A DNA stretch of 64,000 nucleotides from Tubiluchus corallicola. Lineage: Eukaryota; Priapulida; Priapulimorpha; Priapulimorphida; Tubiluchidae. Positions 34,201 through 47,200 of this stretch are shown here, in pieces; the first letter of the stretch is position 1; the number at the start of each line of letters is the position of its first letter. The stretch covers positions 1 to 64,000 of the forward strand of contig JAQGDQ010000518.1 in NCBI GenBank assembly GCA_030141605.1, in the 5' to 3' direction. The notes beneath the pieces are model-generated. The model had not been told where the DNA came from. It ran no database searches and saw nothing but the letters and a program-made list of their open reading frames with translations. A program made the translations under genes and the position numbers.

Positions 34201-37200
34201 GAGTTAAATGGAGTCAACAATTTGCTCGAATAGCTACGTATTTTCATAATTGTGTCTTGGACATTGCTAAGTACAGGCCAGCTGATTCTTGATAAATTTT
34301 CCCTTGGACTTCTCATCCGAAAAGTTCTTTGCCAGTAAATTGTTCTTTTGTTAATGGCAACATCAACGGATTCTTAGTACCGCCTTTTACTAACAAATTA
34401 GTATAAACGTGAATTCCGTTTTCAGACTTTCATATTGTCACTGTCTGGCGCTTCGTACATTGAGCTAACACTACCTTGTTATAAATATTGGGACAATCAG
34501 CATAAAAAGTCTAGACAATTAGACATCATTAGACAATGAATGATTTACCCTCAGAAAGTTCATGGCGTGACCTAGAAGAGGAGAGGGGATTGTTGGATTC
34601 TGTGTCAATACCAGCTGCCTTCAAGCGCTCCTCCATTGAAAGCTTTGATTCACTGTCATCCGACACCAACTGTGGCTGAACGTCTGTTGATTTTGTGCCT
34701 AAAATGTAAGCAAATTGCATCAGTAATTATTGTTGAGGTCCGTCTAGATTTGGTCCCCGTTTTAGTTATCAAAGAAAATTTTAACATCCGTTATAAAAGT
34801 TAGAGTCAATGGTAAAGTCTTTTTGCTAATTGGGTTCTTGTACGTCATTGTACCTTGTCATCTAAGTTTGTTCCTGGAGAATTACAAAGTGAGAAGTCGT
34901 GTTAAAAACAATTTCCAAAGCTTTTACAATCATCAAAAATGTACTTTCTGAAATCCTAGAAGACGAAGAACTTTGAGATATTAAAATTTGTTAACTGCAT
35001 GTGCGTTTAAGATACAAAAAGTTTATTGAAAAAAACTGAATTGAATCAAGTTTATCTGAATTGAATTTTTATTTATCTGGTGCATAATACAATTATAATA
35101 AAGTGTTAATATACGATTATATAGTTAGGAAGAGACCGGGGTGGTGAGAAACCAAATTCTACCCTAGAAATAATGTGAAATAAGTTCAAGAAGCGTAATC
35201 ATTACCAAGATGTTTGCTATTTTGCTGTTGTCGATGTTGCCGTGAATTTGAACTGCGATCTTGCTGTTTTAGATAATATCCTGAAAGCAAATAATGAAAT
35301 ATTAACAGATTAATTACAAAAGTCTATTTACTCGCATTACATACAACAAAAGTATTTCGATGTGTAAAAATTTTCTTTCAACACAAAAGAAATTTACATC
35401 CATAGTAATTAATATTCTCCCCATTGAATCGTGACTGTAATACGTGGCTAATGCACTCTACGTTTTCTGCAATATTGTTATAATACACTGCCTAATAGAA
35501 AGCATCGTAATCAAATTACTACAAATTATTATACTCAACACATAGGTCTAAATCAGTATACAGGTAGGTTTACTGCTAGTCAGACTTCTTTTCTTTGCTA
35601 CTGCCACTTATCTCCGGTTGGCTAGAATATGTTTTTGTGTCAATGCAAAACAGTAAAAAATTTATATCAAAAAGTTTTCTGCAATTTCAAAACTTGAGTT
35701 TAACGCAGTTTCGGGGCTTTAGGTTACATTGAGTTTTCTAAAGTGTTAAACAGCTTAGCAGCGGACTCACTAGGCCTCTACTTCAAGCTAATTTTTTTAA
35801 CACAGCAGAGCTATAATTGCAGTACATACAAAATGATTCTAATGTCTACATTAACATTGATTGTTTTTAAAACTCAAATACACCGTAATTTATGAAGTTT
35901 CAGTTTTACATAAAAACAGAAAAAATGCACTAACTAAGAATTTCTGAGACTTTTAACTTCTTCTGGGTAATTTATAAAAGAGGAAACCGGGTGTGAAGTG
36001 TCATTTCTGAAGAAAGGCTCAAACTTGATGTCGCACGTTTTACTGGTTAGATGGCGCCAGGAACTCCTTAGTGCTTAATTACGCTAACGTTTGCATTTGG
36101 TTATCACGTATGACATATCACTGTTTAGCATTGTTTACAAATCTAGCTTCACAGAAACGATGTAGTATCCAAAGAAGCCGTTGCTAGCACAGTCGTTTAG
36201 CCTGCGATTTTCCGAAGTTTCACGAGCAAAGCCGAACAAAATGTTTTGGGGGGAAAATGCAACTTGGAGGCCCAAACTCATTAGGAAGGGAAGCCATGAA
36301 ATTTAATACAATTAGTGTCAAATTTTTATGTTAGAGGTTAACTATTTTAGTAAAGAAAACTGGTTTTTACGTTTAATTTGCCTTTAAACTGCTGAGCAGC
36401 TGACTCATTTCTCCAAGTTCATGTTTTTGACTATAGCAACGCTATTCTATTACATGCAAAATGATTATAATGCCTATAATCACATGGCAAACGAAATACA
36501 ATTCAAATGGACAAGCAGTTAAAGTCAATAGACAGGCCCTTAACGTTAGTAGAATAATTTAGTTTTGCAAGTAGTAAAAATGTAGAAAAAAGGAAACCAT
36601 TGATTAAGCATACATGATTCGTTTACCTGAAGTTGTTGAAGTCGTTGAAGTAGTCGTTGTTGTAGGAGGAGGAAGAACTTCTAAAAACAAAACAAAACAT
36701 AAGCGGGAAAAGAGAACTTCTAAAAACAAAACAAGACATAAGCGGGAAAAGAGAACATTATTATTACGCACTAGATTTTCTCTGGCTATAGTCACACATA
36801 AAACCACAAAAGAAACAGCAAATATTTAAAAAGTCGTTTGCAAAGAAAACACGGGTATATAAATGCACGTTATTATTTTTAGCGTACAAATACAAACTTA
36901 TTTGTAGAAGACTAACGATTGCTGAAAAACTGAGCCAAACCCACGTATCATTATGCCCTACCATCATCTCGTTAAAGGGCAAAGGAATTTGATGCAAATC
37001 CTTACCTGTTGCTGTACGTTCTGCAAATTCATTAGATTTTTTAAACAACATCTTAAAACACATTTGTTTGGATTGTACTTTTTACGATGAATTATTTGCT
37101 AATTTTTTCATGTCTCTTGAATTTGATGTAGCTTATGAAATTTCAATGTATTTGTAGTCACAGAAAACACTGTAAACAGAGGTTAATACCACTGAATGCT

Positions 37201-37556
37201 TTATTAACATAATTAGTATGTTCAGTATAACATAAATGTTCAACAGCTCCCATAAGTGGATTAACCTGACTGTTCAGAGCACAGGTGTGTAATGACAGAC
37301 AGGTGACTAGCAGGTAACAAACAGAAAAGCTGGCCAAAACCAAAAGCTTTACATTTCTGCCACAGATGGCGCCTCGTGTACGATAAGTAAGATTAACAAA
37401 AAACAAATAAAAGCTAAGTCTGCTACAGTATTTTATTGTTCGGCATGCTGATAATTTAAATAATGTAGTGCGCTATAATTATAAATTTACATTACATTAA
37501 ATATACGCATAAACATACACATACACATGCACATACACATACATATGTACATATAC

Positions 37557-37605
<49 letters not shown>

Positions 37606-38148
37606 TACATACACATACATACACATACATATACATACACATACATATACATTAGAAAGATCTAATATATCTTATAATAATATCTTATAATATATAATAA
37701 TAAGAAACATATACACTAATGTTTGTTAAAAAGATTAAACAAAATGTAGCATTCTTAACTGCGAAGTTTATACTTGCCAAACACAGTAATGGATCCCTTG
37801 GTGCTTCCCAGGTTATTTGATGCCTCACAGTTGTACGTGCCAAAGTCGTGTGGTTGAACGCTGATTATTTGAAGTTCTAACAACATACCAATAGACCCTG
37901 CAGAAAAAGTAATTACATTCATCACGAAGCTCTGCACGAGTGAAAATATTATATCAAGTTTGCCGGGACAAGTCAACATTGTTTTTTGTTAAAATACTCA
38001 TGGTTATGAAGTCATTTTCAAAATTTTCGGGCAGATGAATAGGCAGATGCTTATTGCGTGTGCTAAAGTGACAGAAACTTCCCGCACCATAGTTTTAAGG
38101 GACGCTCTTCAGTAATAATAAACACATCTCCCCCTCCCTCCCTCCCTC

Positions 38149-38184
<36 letters not shown>

Positions 38185-41100
38185 GCTCGCTAATCTGAAC
38201 TCACCGTAACGAAGTCTGATTTTGCGCTTGTCTAGAGCTCTAATTCCTAGTAAAATTCTTTGTCATTTAGGTATTACTGTATCAAATAATCTTATGTTTA
38301 GCGAGCATTACCGTGAAATTGTTTTAAAGCAAATCGTGTAATAAACATGATCTTTCGTTGTTTTCAATTTACGACAGATAGAGACATTTTACTAGTGAAC
38401 GTAATGAATATAAGAGCATTAAGTCTTATGTTCGCCCTATTGTGCAATATTGTACGCCAGTGTGGTGTCCCATCTAATGCGAGATACCGACATTATTGAA
38501 AATGTGCAAAGATATTTTACGCTAAGTATAGTTTTACTGCTGTGTCTTACCATAACAGACTTTCAGTTTGGAATATTTTGTTATTAGAAGAGGGAAGAAT
38601 TCATTATGATCTAAAATGGGCTAAAATGTTATTCATAGGGAAAATGACTTTGATAGAAATGAATTTTTCCCTGCTTCTAGAATTTTTGGCGTCATTGTCA
38701 CAAACTTTGTGTAAATCGACTTGTATCGTCTGTAGCTCAACATTCGTTTGCCAATAGAATTGTTAGGTACTTGAATTCTCTTGTATGCTCATGTAAACGG
38801 GTCTCCACTGGTAAATGCCGCCTCCAGTCAGTTATTTAGTCAAAGATTGATGAAAATTGGCTTTTCGAAACATTTGTATTTCTACAGAAACACAAGTAGT
38901 ATTTTTAATCTTTATGTATCTCCCATATCCATTTTAACGTGTCTTGTTTATTATTGTACATATTTTATTGTTTTATGCATTTTAATTTTATTGTATGCAT
39001 GGATACCTTAATAAATAAAACAAAAACCTCAATGGACGCGCTTTCAAATTTTCGAAATCTGTCTGTAAGAATTAGAAGCGTCCGCGATTTTCAACATCTA
39101 CGAAGAAAGTTTATCAAAAGACTATCAAGATTAATCTTTAAAGCAGATTTTTCTTAAAGAGGAACTGAATATGAAAATATCAAAAGACATTATTTACATG
39201 CACAACATGGTATTAAACAGAAAACCACAGCTTTATCCAAGTCAGCTTTTATGTGTGGCTGAAGAAAACAAGAAAACACAAAGTGCTGTCATGCTCGTTA
39301 AATGAGTACTGTCTGACGTAATGAGTACTGTTAATCCAATCATAGTAATCAGAATCATCATCGTCATCATTACCACATCGTATATTGTCATCTTCACCAT
39401 CGTCATCAACATCTAGTAAAACAAATTGTCTCCTAACGTTTCTACCTTCCCAACTCTGCACCTCTCTGCGTCACTCTTATAACTTTACCTGAAGGCCTTA
39501 GTTGTATGACGTAATGTGTGCTGGCTTCCACCAATTTATTATTCCGGTACCAGAATCCTATCGCTTTAGGATAAGCTTCGGTCAAACACCGCAATGTGGC
39601 GTTGTGTCCGTCGATGACACCCACTAATTTGGAGGGTATTCGCATTTGAGGTGGAACTAAAGAAATGAAGCAATGAAGACGTTACTACAGAATAGTGTAG
39701 TGTATACTATAGTGCAAACGGGATCTTGCTCCTGGTTGAACTCTGGTTGCAGGGGCAAGATGTTCACGTAATTTATAGCATTGTTAATGATATACCACGC
39801 TGTGTTACTGGTCAGGGTATTACTCATAGCTTTCAAGCATATAAAAATACTGTACGCTGCATTGCATTAACACGTACAACAGTATAGTCAATATGCAAAC
39901 TACTACGTATGTGATTTTTATAGGACGTAATGTAGCACATTGCTTTGCATTGATAACTTGAAATTCTATTAGCTATTGGGTTTTTTCTCTGCAGTATTGC
40001 ACAATTATCCGTTACCGTCCCTCGTTTCCTTCCCGTTTTTAATCTTTTTTTCACAGGTGGCCCTATCGCCACGCCGCTATTTAAAACTTGAAGCTAAAGG
40101 TTTATGTTAAAAGAACAATTTTTAAAACAAAAACTGCACACGGTCTAATTTTTGCATTGCAAATAGCAGCTACGTAAGCCTAAACAGTCTTCTGTCATCT
40201 AAGCCAAGTCAAATTCTCAAGTCTACAGCATAGACCTTTTTTGAACTTGCAACTTACAGTAGTAATTCTACGTTTTAAACTAAGTTTTGCAATTACTCAA
40301 ACACATTGCGACTAGTTATCTCGTAGATAACTAACATAGTCCGAAGAGCCTAACATAATCCGAAGAGTCTAGCATAGTCCGAAGAGTCTAACATAATCCG
40401 AAGAGTCTAGCATAGCACGAAGAGTCTAGCATAGTCCGAAGAGTCTAACATAATCCGAAGAGTCTAACATAGTCCGAAGAGTCTAGCATAGTCCGAAAAG
40501 TCTAGCATAGTCAGAAGAGTCTAGCATAGTCCGAAGAGTCTAGCATAGTCCGAAGAGTCTAGCATACTCCGAGGAGTCTAACATAGTCTGAAGAGTCTAG
40601 CATACTCCGAGGAGTCTAACATAATCCGAAGAGTCTAACATAGTCTGAAGAGTCTAGCATAGTCTGAAGAGTCTAGCATAGCCCGGAGAGTCTAGCATAG
40701 TTCGGAGAGTGTAGCATAGTCCGGAGAGTCTAGCATAGTCCGGACAGTCTAGCATAGTGCGAAGAGTCTAACATAGTCTGAAGAGTCTAGCATAGTCTGA
40801 AGAGTCTAGCATAGTCCGGAGAGTCTAGCGTAGTCCGGAGAGTGTAGCATAGTCCGAAGAGTCTAGCATAGTCCGGAGAGTCTAGCATAGTCTATAGTCT
40901 GAAGAGTCTAGCATAGTCCGGAGAGTCTAATATAGTCCGAAGAGGCTAACATAGTCTGAAGAGTCTAGCATAGTCTGAAGAGTCTAGCATAGTCCGAAGA
41001 GTCTAACATAGTCCGAAGAGTCTAGCATAGTCCGGAGAGTCTAGCATAGTCTGAAGAGTCTAGCATAGTCCGAAGAGTCTAGCATAGTCTGCAGAGTCTA

Positions 41101-44100
41101 GCATAGTCCGAAGAGTCTAACATTGTCCGAAGAGCCTAGCATAGTCCGAAGAGTCTAACATAGTCCGAAGAGTCTAGCATAGTCCGGAGAGTCTAGCATA
41201 GTGCGAAGAGTTTAACATAGTCTGAAGAGTCTAGCATCGTCTGAAGAGTCTATCATAGTCTGAAGAGTCTAATATAATCTTATTAATATAAGATTGGTTC
41301 TATACAGCGCTTTCTACATTATGTTCCGAGTTTCAACCAGTAATGTAATATGCCCTTAGTAATCATTGTTTGCATTATGATTTTGATACGTACATGAAAC
41401 ATGTACATCGATCGTTCTGCTGACAGAAGGAGGAACGCCATTAGAAGCCACGCATTGATAAGAAGCCATGTCAGACTTTGTTACACGTAGCAGGTGAATC
41501 TCCTTCCCGTGGGCTGTTACTGCTGAAAAGCACAATCAAACAACAGATAATACAAGCCGCATAATTTAAAATTAAACTAGATTATTATTTGCTAAAATTA
41601 AAACAAATTTGCCGTTCTCTTTTTATCGGTTTCTTTTTTCTATTGTTAAGCCTTCATCAGGCCTTATTGAAGCACTTTCTGCTTTCGATTAAACTATTTA
41701 ACAATCTTAATTCCAGTCGACACGCATGACTGGACATCTACTGATGGAAATCACAACTAAGCACTCGTCAAAGGAATGATAGAAGTATTTTAGATTTGTG
41801 AGATTTTTACTAACGGGAAATTGTGATGTTTGTCGAGGACTTCGCTTTTCGAGTAAAAGTGTTTATTTTCGGTTGCGTCGATCTGCCTTAGTAAACCTGT
41901 TTTCATAGTATGCATTTAACTCTACATAAGCCAAGTTCGGATTCATTCCAGTTACTTGAATATAGGCTTCCTTCTCAGAAGATATATATAGTTGTAATCT
42001 TGCAACTTCTTTTTAGCTAGCTTTGGGTGACATAACATTGCGTTATTGCACTCAGCTGAATCCTTATCGAGGATAATCCGTAGCCACTTATCGGTATGTA
42101 GTCGTTATATTTTTGTATTTTGTAATGTTTATGTAAATTGTTTCACTCGTGCTCATTTTGACGAATTCGTTAACTTAATGTGGCCAATGGCTCTTACGTA
42201 TCTATTTTTGCTCTATTTTTCTTTCTGTTGAAACGTAGCGTTTAGCTGTATTTAATCACATTGCCATTATCATGTAATCGTTCTAATCCTTGTACATATC
42301 ACTTGTGAAATGTTTGTAATGTAGTAATACCTATGCGCATATTTCAACTTTATCGTTCTTGTTTTCTATAAACGGAATTTCGATATTAACAAACTTTATT
42401 CTAATCATTTTGCACCTCGCGAAATGTGGACTTAAAATTTAAAACACCAGGGTTTTCAGTTGCCCAATAATTGTTTACCACCTTTATGTGAAGAGCTAAA
42501 AGATTAAAAGTTCCAAAATATTTACAAAAACAAACCTAATCCGGTCTAGCACAATAATTTTTTTATTTTTTAAGCCGCGTTGGCTGCAATGTTTTCCTTA
42601 AAACCTCGTAGCTGAACGCAAGCATCTATGTTGTACGATTGACAATTTCAACGCGAAGTCCACTAAGTAATAGCTGTGGAGCCCTGTTAGCTTTCAGTGT
42701 TTCATAAAGATTCGTTATGGTATAATATAGTCGAATGCGTGCCATTATTGACGCCCATTTGAGTAAGATCTGATGTTGAGTGTTATATCTCGACTTGCAC
42801 ATTGTCAAACTGTATAAAACAAACTCCTGTCGAGGTCTTTCTTGGCCTTCGCAAACTTATTAAGACCTCTACAGATAAACTTCACTAGCTGCCATGTGAT
42901 TAACATGTACAGTGAAGAAAAAAAGTTGAACTTTGCCAACACTTGTTAACATTACAATATCTACGTACATTCTAATTTGACACTGACTGTTACTTAGCCG
43001 TACATGCAGTTGCTATTACGAGGATTCAACATTATTCTAGAAATATTAGCTTAGGTGTTTTTTTATTATTAGCACAGTCATAATGGACTATTAGCAAGAC
43101 TCATCAGAGCAGCTAATAAGTTGTACGTACCAGGCTCAGCAATACTCATAACTTTTCCATCTGTACGAGACCAGCGTATTGCTGGAACAGGTCTACCAGT
43201 TGTATCACATCTTAATGTTACATTCATTCCTTCTCTAGCCTGTATATCTGTCTCTAGAGTTGTGGTGGCAACAAATCTAGGTGGCTCTGGGAAAAAGCAA
43301 TACTATATATGTTTATTTATAGAAATGCAAATAAATTTGTTGCGAAAATGTTTTCAAGAACAGCATGCTTCTGCTACACATCAACAGTGCCAATTTTAAC
43401 AGTTTTTGACAATCATCATATTTCTGAAGTTCTGCTTTTTTTCTTTTGTTATTAAAAGGAATATAATTGTAGACTTCGTTCGGCATAAAGGAGACACATT
43501 TCTGTACTTATTTGCACGTTACACAAGGAGTGTTCAACCACCAAAACACTGTTAGAAATAGCTAAAAAACATAAGAGTATTTCACCAATTTAGCTTAAAT
43601 TTAGTGCACAACTGTCCAGCAATATTCTACTCACTCTGTCAATTTTCAATGGAAAGAGAGAGAATACGTTCACAACTGCACAAGAAAAACGAAATTTACT
43701 GTAATTGTGTGAAATTAAACATGTGGAGAGAGAAAAGAAACATGGTTTACCTAGGACTTCTAGAGATCCCATTATGCTTCGCATAGGATCTGTGTTAATC
43801 TGGCATAAGTAAGTGCCGGTATCTGACGGTTTCGTATCTTTTATGTGAAGAAAGAACATGTCTCTGTTCTGTGAACTGACACTGATCCTTGGATCTGGAC
43901 TAATGACTTTATTCATGAGTGCTAGAAGTATACCGGTTTCAACGCGCATCCAGGCTATCTGTGAAAAAAACGCCAAATTTTATTGACGTTTGTTGTAACA
44001 TATAAATAAAGAAAACGAAACAAATGAAACAAGCAAATCAACAGGAGGAAGAAAGAGAGAGAGAGAGAGAGAGAGAGTGTGTGTGTGTGCGTGTGTGTGT

Positions 44101-44151
44101 GTGTGTGTGTGCGTGTGCGTGCGTGCGTGCGTGTGTGCGTGTGTTTGTGCG

Positions 44152-44234
<83 letters not shown>

Positions 44235-47200
44235 CAGAGAGAGAGAGAGAAGAGGGAGAGGAGAGAGAAAGATAGGGAGAAGAAAGCAAGAGAGGTAGGG
44301 ATAGAAACAGATAAAATAGAGAGAATGAGAGAGAGAGAGAAGAGGCGGAGGAGAGAAAAAGATAGGGAGGAAAAAGCAAGAGAGATAGGGATAGAAATAG
44401 ATAAATAGGGAGAATGAGAGAGAGAGAGAGAGAGAAGAGGAGGAGGAGGAGGAGAGAAAAAGATAGGGAGAGATAAAACAAGAGAGATAGGGATGGAAAT
44501 AGATGAATAGAAAGAATGAGAGTGAGAGAGAAAGATTAAAATGAGCTAGAAGTAATAAAAGGAAAGAAAGAAGGAAGAGAAAGAAAGTGAAAAAAGGGTG
44601 AGAACTGGAAAGAGAGGGACTAGAATGTGATAGAGTGGACGGAATACCGATTACAGAATTTCTTACGGAATATTACCGTAAGAAAAAGTGAATTTAAAAC
44701 TTTAACGTGATTCTGGTACAATCAAGGTAGTAGCAGCTTCAAATAAACTTACTTTCATCCAGAGATGAAGCTGATATCGTTTCCAAATTATTTTGAATTA
44801 AAAATCACACAATTAATATCATTCGTTGGAACTAAAAATTTCCCATAATTTTAAATCATTGTTACTTTTCGTGTCGGCAAGACTTAAGTTGCGTTTTAAA
44901 TTATTTTATTCGCGGTCTGAACTTCAACGATCCATGCTGCTAATTTCCAGTTTGTTGGATACCAGAGCTGCTTTGCCTGACATTTGTCACTGTGGCAAGA
45001 CACTTAGACTGGACACGCCAGCACATTTCAGAAACGAGTCTTGCATAACCGTTACATTTTGATGTCCATCATAACCTGTGATGCCAAGTTATCCAATACT
45101 TATCACGCTGAAATCTTTTAAAATCGAAATTTTTCTTGCATGATCTTGGATGAAGCCAAGGGCGCTAGTTCTTACAGCCATTTATATGAGAAAGCTATTA
45201 AAATGCACTCTGTCATCGACATGGGTTTGAAGTAACAACGCGGATTTAAGAGAATAAATTATGCTTAACATGACAGACATTGTGCTTAACTTAAGCAGAG
45301 ATTGTGAGTTCGAAATATATTATTATAAGAAATCACGATTTAAAATGGCTATAAACTAAATTAGTGATGCTAAAATAATAAAATAAGCTTAATAAAATTC
45401 TCGTTTATCAGGCAATATTGGTGGAGTTAATCTACGTATAACTGACTTAGTAATAATTTATATATAAATGACTGTCACATCTAATGACTCACAGCTGCGC
45501 AAGTGTACGTGTAACATACAAAAATGTAATAAATAATAATGATATACTGTACACTAACTGCAAAGTTGTAAACAACATTAGATAAGAACAACGATTTTAC
45601 ATACAGAGCAAACTTTGTAATTGCAAATTTTAAGTATCTACCACCAGACGTAAAATCATTGCTGTGCATCACATATTGCCAGAATTCTCAAACATGGAAA
45701 TTATTTGTGATAATATTACAAAAATTAATACTGCATGAAACGTTGTTGTGAGGTACCTGTAGGGCTTGCTTTACAGATCTCATCGTTATATTTTTCCCTT
45801 CGTCTGTAATGTGCTGACATCTGTTAATCAATTTGAAAGGCGATTCATTAAATTTCATTAAATTTTCATTAAATGCAGTCATAAGATTTCTTGCAAACCA
45901 GGCAAAGTTCGCGGCCCAGTCACAATAATTTAATTTAAAATCTATCTGCATAAAGCATAATTTGCAGCGCATCCTTGATCACCAAGATATAGAATTTTCT
46001 AAGTTTATTTTATTGATCGGTAATTTATCGAAAATTGTCATAGATGATCAGTTATGCATTGTAAATTTTATTTTAGACATTATATAGGCTATCGATTCCC
46101 AAATATATAAACTCACATTCTTGCGAAGAGAAGCTTTATACAATTTGTTAGCATAGGTAGATATAACTCTTTTTTAAATATATGAATAGAATGTATAAAT
46201 GTATCGATTTTTTTATTCGTATTTACTTATATGTACTTGTGGCACTTGCACATATCTTCAACACTTCTTTGTGTATTTAATTTATTGTATGTCTGCTGTT
46301 TTTTCATATCTCTGCGTATCTTTACATTAACTTTATACTGTACAGTCTTTTTTTATTGTATTGACTTATATTGCAAACACCTAGTATGATAACGGTAAGC
46401 ATAATTATTAAAGCCGTCGGTAATACCTGTTCACAGATTTGAAGCCACGAAAAGCGGGGACCAACTGCCATGGAGGTAAAAAGTAACAGTCTTGAATGTC
46501 TACGTTACACTTAGATTCAGCTGATGACATGTCTACACTACACTACACTACCCTACCCTACCCTACCCTACCCTACCCTACCCTACCCTACCCTACCCTA
46601 CCCTACCCTACCCTACCCTACCCTACCCTACCCTACCCTACCCTACCCTACCCTACCCTACGCTACGCTACGCTACGCTACACTGCGCTGCGCTACACTA
46701 CACTACACTACACTACACTACACTACACTACACTACACTACACTACACTACACTACACTACACTACACTACACTACACTACACTACACTACACTACACTA
46801 CACTACGCTACGCTACGCTACACTACACTACACTACGCTACACTACCCTACGCTACACTACACTACACTGCACTACACTACACACTACACTACACTACAC
46901 TCTGCTCCATTCCGCTATGCTACATCACACTCCGCTACGCTACGCTACCCTACGCTACACTACACTACACTACATTACACTTAAGGACCTCTATAACTAC
47001 TATACTACAGTACGTTGAAAATTGTAAGGATTTTGTGTACGTACTGCTCTATATTGAGAACCTGTGAGCGCTCAAGGAAAACCGCATCATGAACACGAGG
47101 AAACATAAGCGTAACACCGAATAAAAATATTTATTTTACTCAACTAATAAATAAAAAACCAGTTTTAACATCCAGGATATGTAAGCTTAACAAAGAATAA

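Noticed and set aside
36614-36829. Plus-strand Val/Glu- and Lys/Arg-rich frame
   Set aside because: Antisense shadow of Ig-gene exon G and the duplicated acceptor.
44024-44481. Arg/Glu-, Cys/Val- and Ser/Leu-rich frames
   Set aside because: Dinucleotide microsatellites (GA, GT) translated; no unique sequence.
44940-45200. Plus-strand [19 protein letters not shown], resembling the CxCG...H zinc finger at LINE polymerase C-termini
   Set aside because: Only one short segment is suggestive; flanking translation shows no polymerase motif, so I could not support a LINE call.
46496-47018. Tyr/Thr/Leu-rich 160-residue frames
   Set aside because: Pure pentanucleotide microsatellite translation.
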